Source: Photobacterium toruni (GTDB lineage Bacteria > Pseudomonadota > Gammaproteobacteria > Enterobacterales > Vibrionaceae). From it: DNA of 64,000 nt. Each line of letters starts with the position of its first letter. The stretch's first letter is position 1. The notes under the pieces were generated by a model. It did not search any database. It worked only from the letters and a program-made list of their open reading frames with translations, and was not told the DNA's origin. The position numbers and the translations under genes are program-made. The stretch lies in contig NZ_AP024854.1 in assembly GCF_024529955.1 (NCBI RefSeq), forward strand, positions 1,488,001-1,552,000, read 5' to 3'. This document shows positions 62,942 through 64,000 of this stretch, in pieces.

Positions 62942-64000
62942 ATGAACAAAGCATATTTGCTATTAACGTTATTATTCCCTTTTGCTGCAACAGCTTCTGA
63001 TAACGTGCAACAGATTGAAAATCATCCATTACAACAAAATGCCATTCCCAATACTAACAATACTTATACCTATGTGAAATGTTGGTATCGTACCAGTATA
63101 AGTAATGATGAACCTGCTACTGATTGGGTATGGGCTAAAAATAGCGATAATAGTTATTACGAATTGCCAGGCTATTGGTGGTCATCCATTTCATTTAAAA
63201 ATATGTTTTACACTGATGTATCAAATAAAGACATCGCACAACGCTGCACAACGTCTATTGATACAAATAATAAAAATGCAGATATTACTTTTTATGCTTC
63301 AGATATAAAAGCATCTTATAGCCATACTATTTGGACGAATGATAAAGCTCACCAAACACATACTATTAATAAAATTGTTGCTTTTGGTGATAGCCTTTCT
63401 GATACGGGTAATACTTTCAATGGTTCACAATGGCTATTTCCAAATAGGAATAGTTGGTTCCTTGGTCATTTCAGTAATGGCTTTGTCTGGACAGAATATC
63501 TTGCTAACGCCAAACAACTCCCTTTATATAACTGGGCTGTTGGTGGCGCTGCTGGTGTAAACGAATATGGTATTCTCACTGGAATTTATGACCAAATTTC
63601 TTCTTTTATTACTTATATGAAATCAGCCAAAAATTACCAGATTGAAAATACACTATTTACGCTAGAGTTTGGCCTTAATGATTTCATGAATTACGATCGT
63701 AATGTTACTGAAGTCAAAAGTGATTACAGCACAGCCCTTATTCGTTTAACCGATGCAGGCGCTAAACATATTTTATTAATGACACTACCCGATGCAAGCA
63801 AAGCACCACAATTTAAATATTCAACAGCTGATAAAGTCGCACTAGTCAGCCAACAAATTAAACAATTCAATCTCTTTATAAAAGAACAAGCTACGTATTA
63901 TAAAGCAAAAGGCATTAACATTACGTTTGTAGATGCATACCAAATATTTGAAAACGTTACCTTTGAACCTCAAAAATATGGTTTTGTGAATGCTAAAGAT
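62942..64000 (+). CDS. Thermolabile haemolysin/lecithinase-type GDSL phospholipase (partial, first 353 codons)
   Basis: Secreted SGNH-hydrolase phospholipase/haemolysin of the Vibrio TLH, VHH and Photobacterium PlpV kind. A signal peptide (1-19, ATAS) precedes the N-terminal domain typical of TLH (CWYRTSI...WVWAKN, two cysteines). Then come the GDSL block FGDSLSDTGNTF with catalytic S151, the glycine block NWAVGGAAG at about 198-205, and GLND with N246. The final Asp-x-x-His block lies beyond the window edge. AAAGGA lies 5 nt before ATG 62942. Frame open to the last base. Confidence 0.93.
   Translation, partial: MNKAYLLLTLLFPFAATASDNVQQIENHPLQQNAIPNTNNTYTYVKCWYRTSISNDEPATDWVWAKNSDNSYYELPGYWWSSISFKNMFYTDVSNKDIAQRCTTSIDTNNKNADITFYASDIKASYSHTIWTNDKAHQTHTINKIVAFGDSLSDTGNTFNGSQWLFPNRNSWFLGHFSNGFVWTEYLANAKQLPLYNWAVGGAAGVNEYGILTGIYDQISSFITYMKSAKNYQIENTLFTLEFGLNDFMNYDRNVTEVKSDYSTALIRLTDAGAKHILLMTLPDASKAPQFKYSTADKVALVSQQIKQFNLFIKEQATYYKAKGINITFVDAYQIFENVTFEPQKYGFVNAKD

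Overview
The window is about 64 kb of low-GC chromosome from a marine gammaproteobacterium of the Vibrionaceae. Photobacterium is the best guess, perhaps a phosphoreum-like species; that is inferred from base composition, gene neighbourhoods and remembered homologues, not from a marker gene. The core blocks match the E. coli terminus-side order: ttcA/uspE/fnr; matP-ycbZ-fabA-rmf; uup-rlmL-pyrD-pepN-pncB; and prc-proQ-msrC-letAB-rsmF. Three sites match the E. coli matS consensus exactly and four more are close variants, so the window probably lies in a MatP-organised Ter domain. No rRNA, tRNA, CRISPR array or prophage was seen.

Layout. 1-9.1 kb: the start of a polyamine ABC transporter (potA, partial potB), a membrane protein, pepT, an M32 carboxypeptidase, PBP5 (dacA) and ttcA. 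9.2-15.4 kb: a frameshifted small gene, then uspE, fnr and the cbb3 oxidase assembly genes (SafE-like, ccoS, ccoI) on the minus strand, plus a divergent FixH/YtkA-like protein; the oxidase structural genes are absent. 15.7-23 kb is accessory: a FIST sensor with a hybrid histidine kinase, a broken transposase, an overlapping ToxR-like/ToxS-like gene pair and several orphan small genes. 23-40 kb is terminus-side housekeeping: a short MatP, a Lon-like protease, fabA behind FadR and FabR operators, rmf, a GlyGly-CTERM DUF3466 protein, uup, a glutaredoxin-like protein, rlmL, pyrD with an upstream PurR box, pepN and pncB. 40-51.5 kb: prc, proQ, msrC, an ABC exporter, letA-letB (seven MCE domains) and rsmF.

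51.5-64 kb: a very convincing SdsR (RyeB) small RNA gene just after rsmF, yeeX, two tandem cold-shock genes, a GNAT enzyme, efpL/yeiP, an intact IS630-family element, a second GNAT enzyme, an MFS efflux protein, two paralogous HAD phosphatases flanking a small membrane protein, a glycine-zipper lipoprotein, a methyltransferase, and the first 353 codons of a thermolabile-haemolysin/lecithinase-type GDSL phospholipase that runs off the right edge.

The items most worth following up are the orphan ToxRS/VtrAC-like transmembrane regulator pair, SdsR with a sigma-S-like -10 element, the matS sites (one just upstream of matP) together with a MatP lacking its C-terminal tail, the FIST-kinase pair, and the frameshifted gene between ttcA and uspE.
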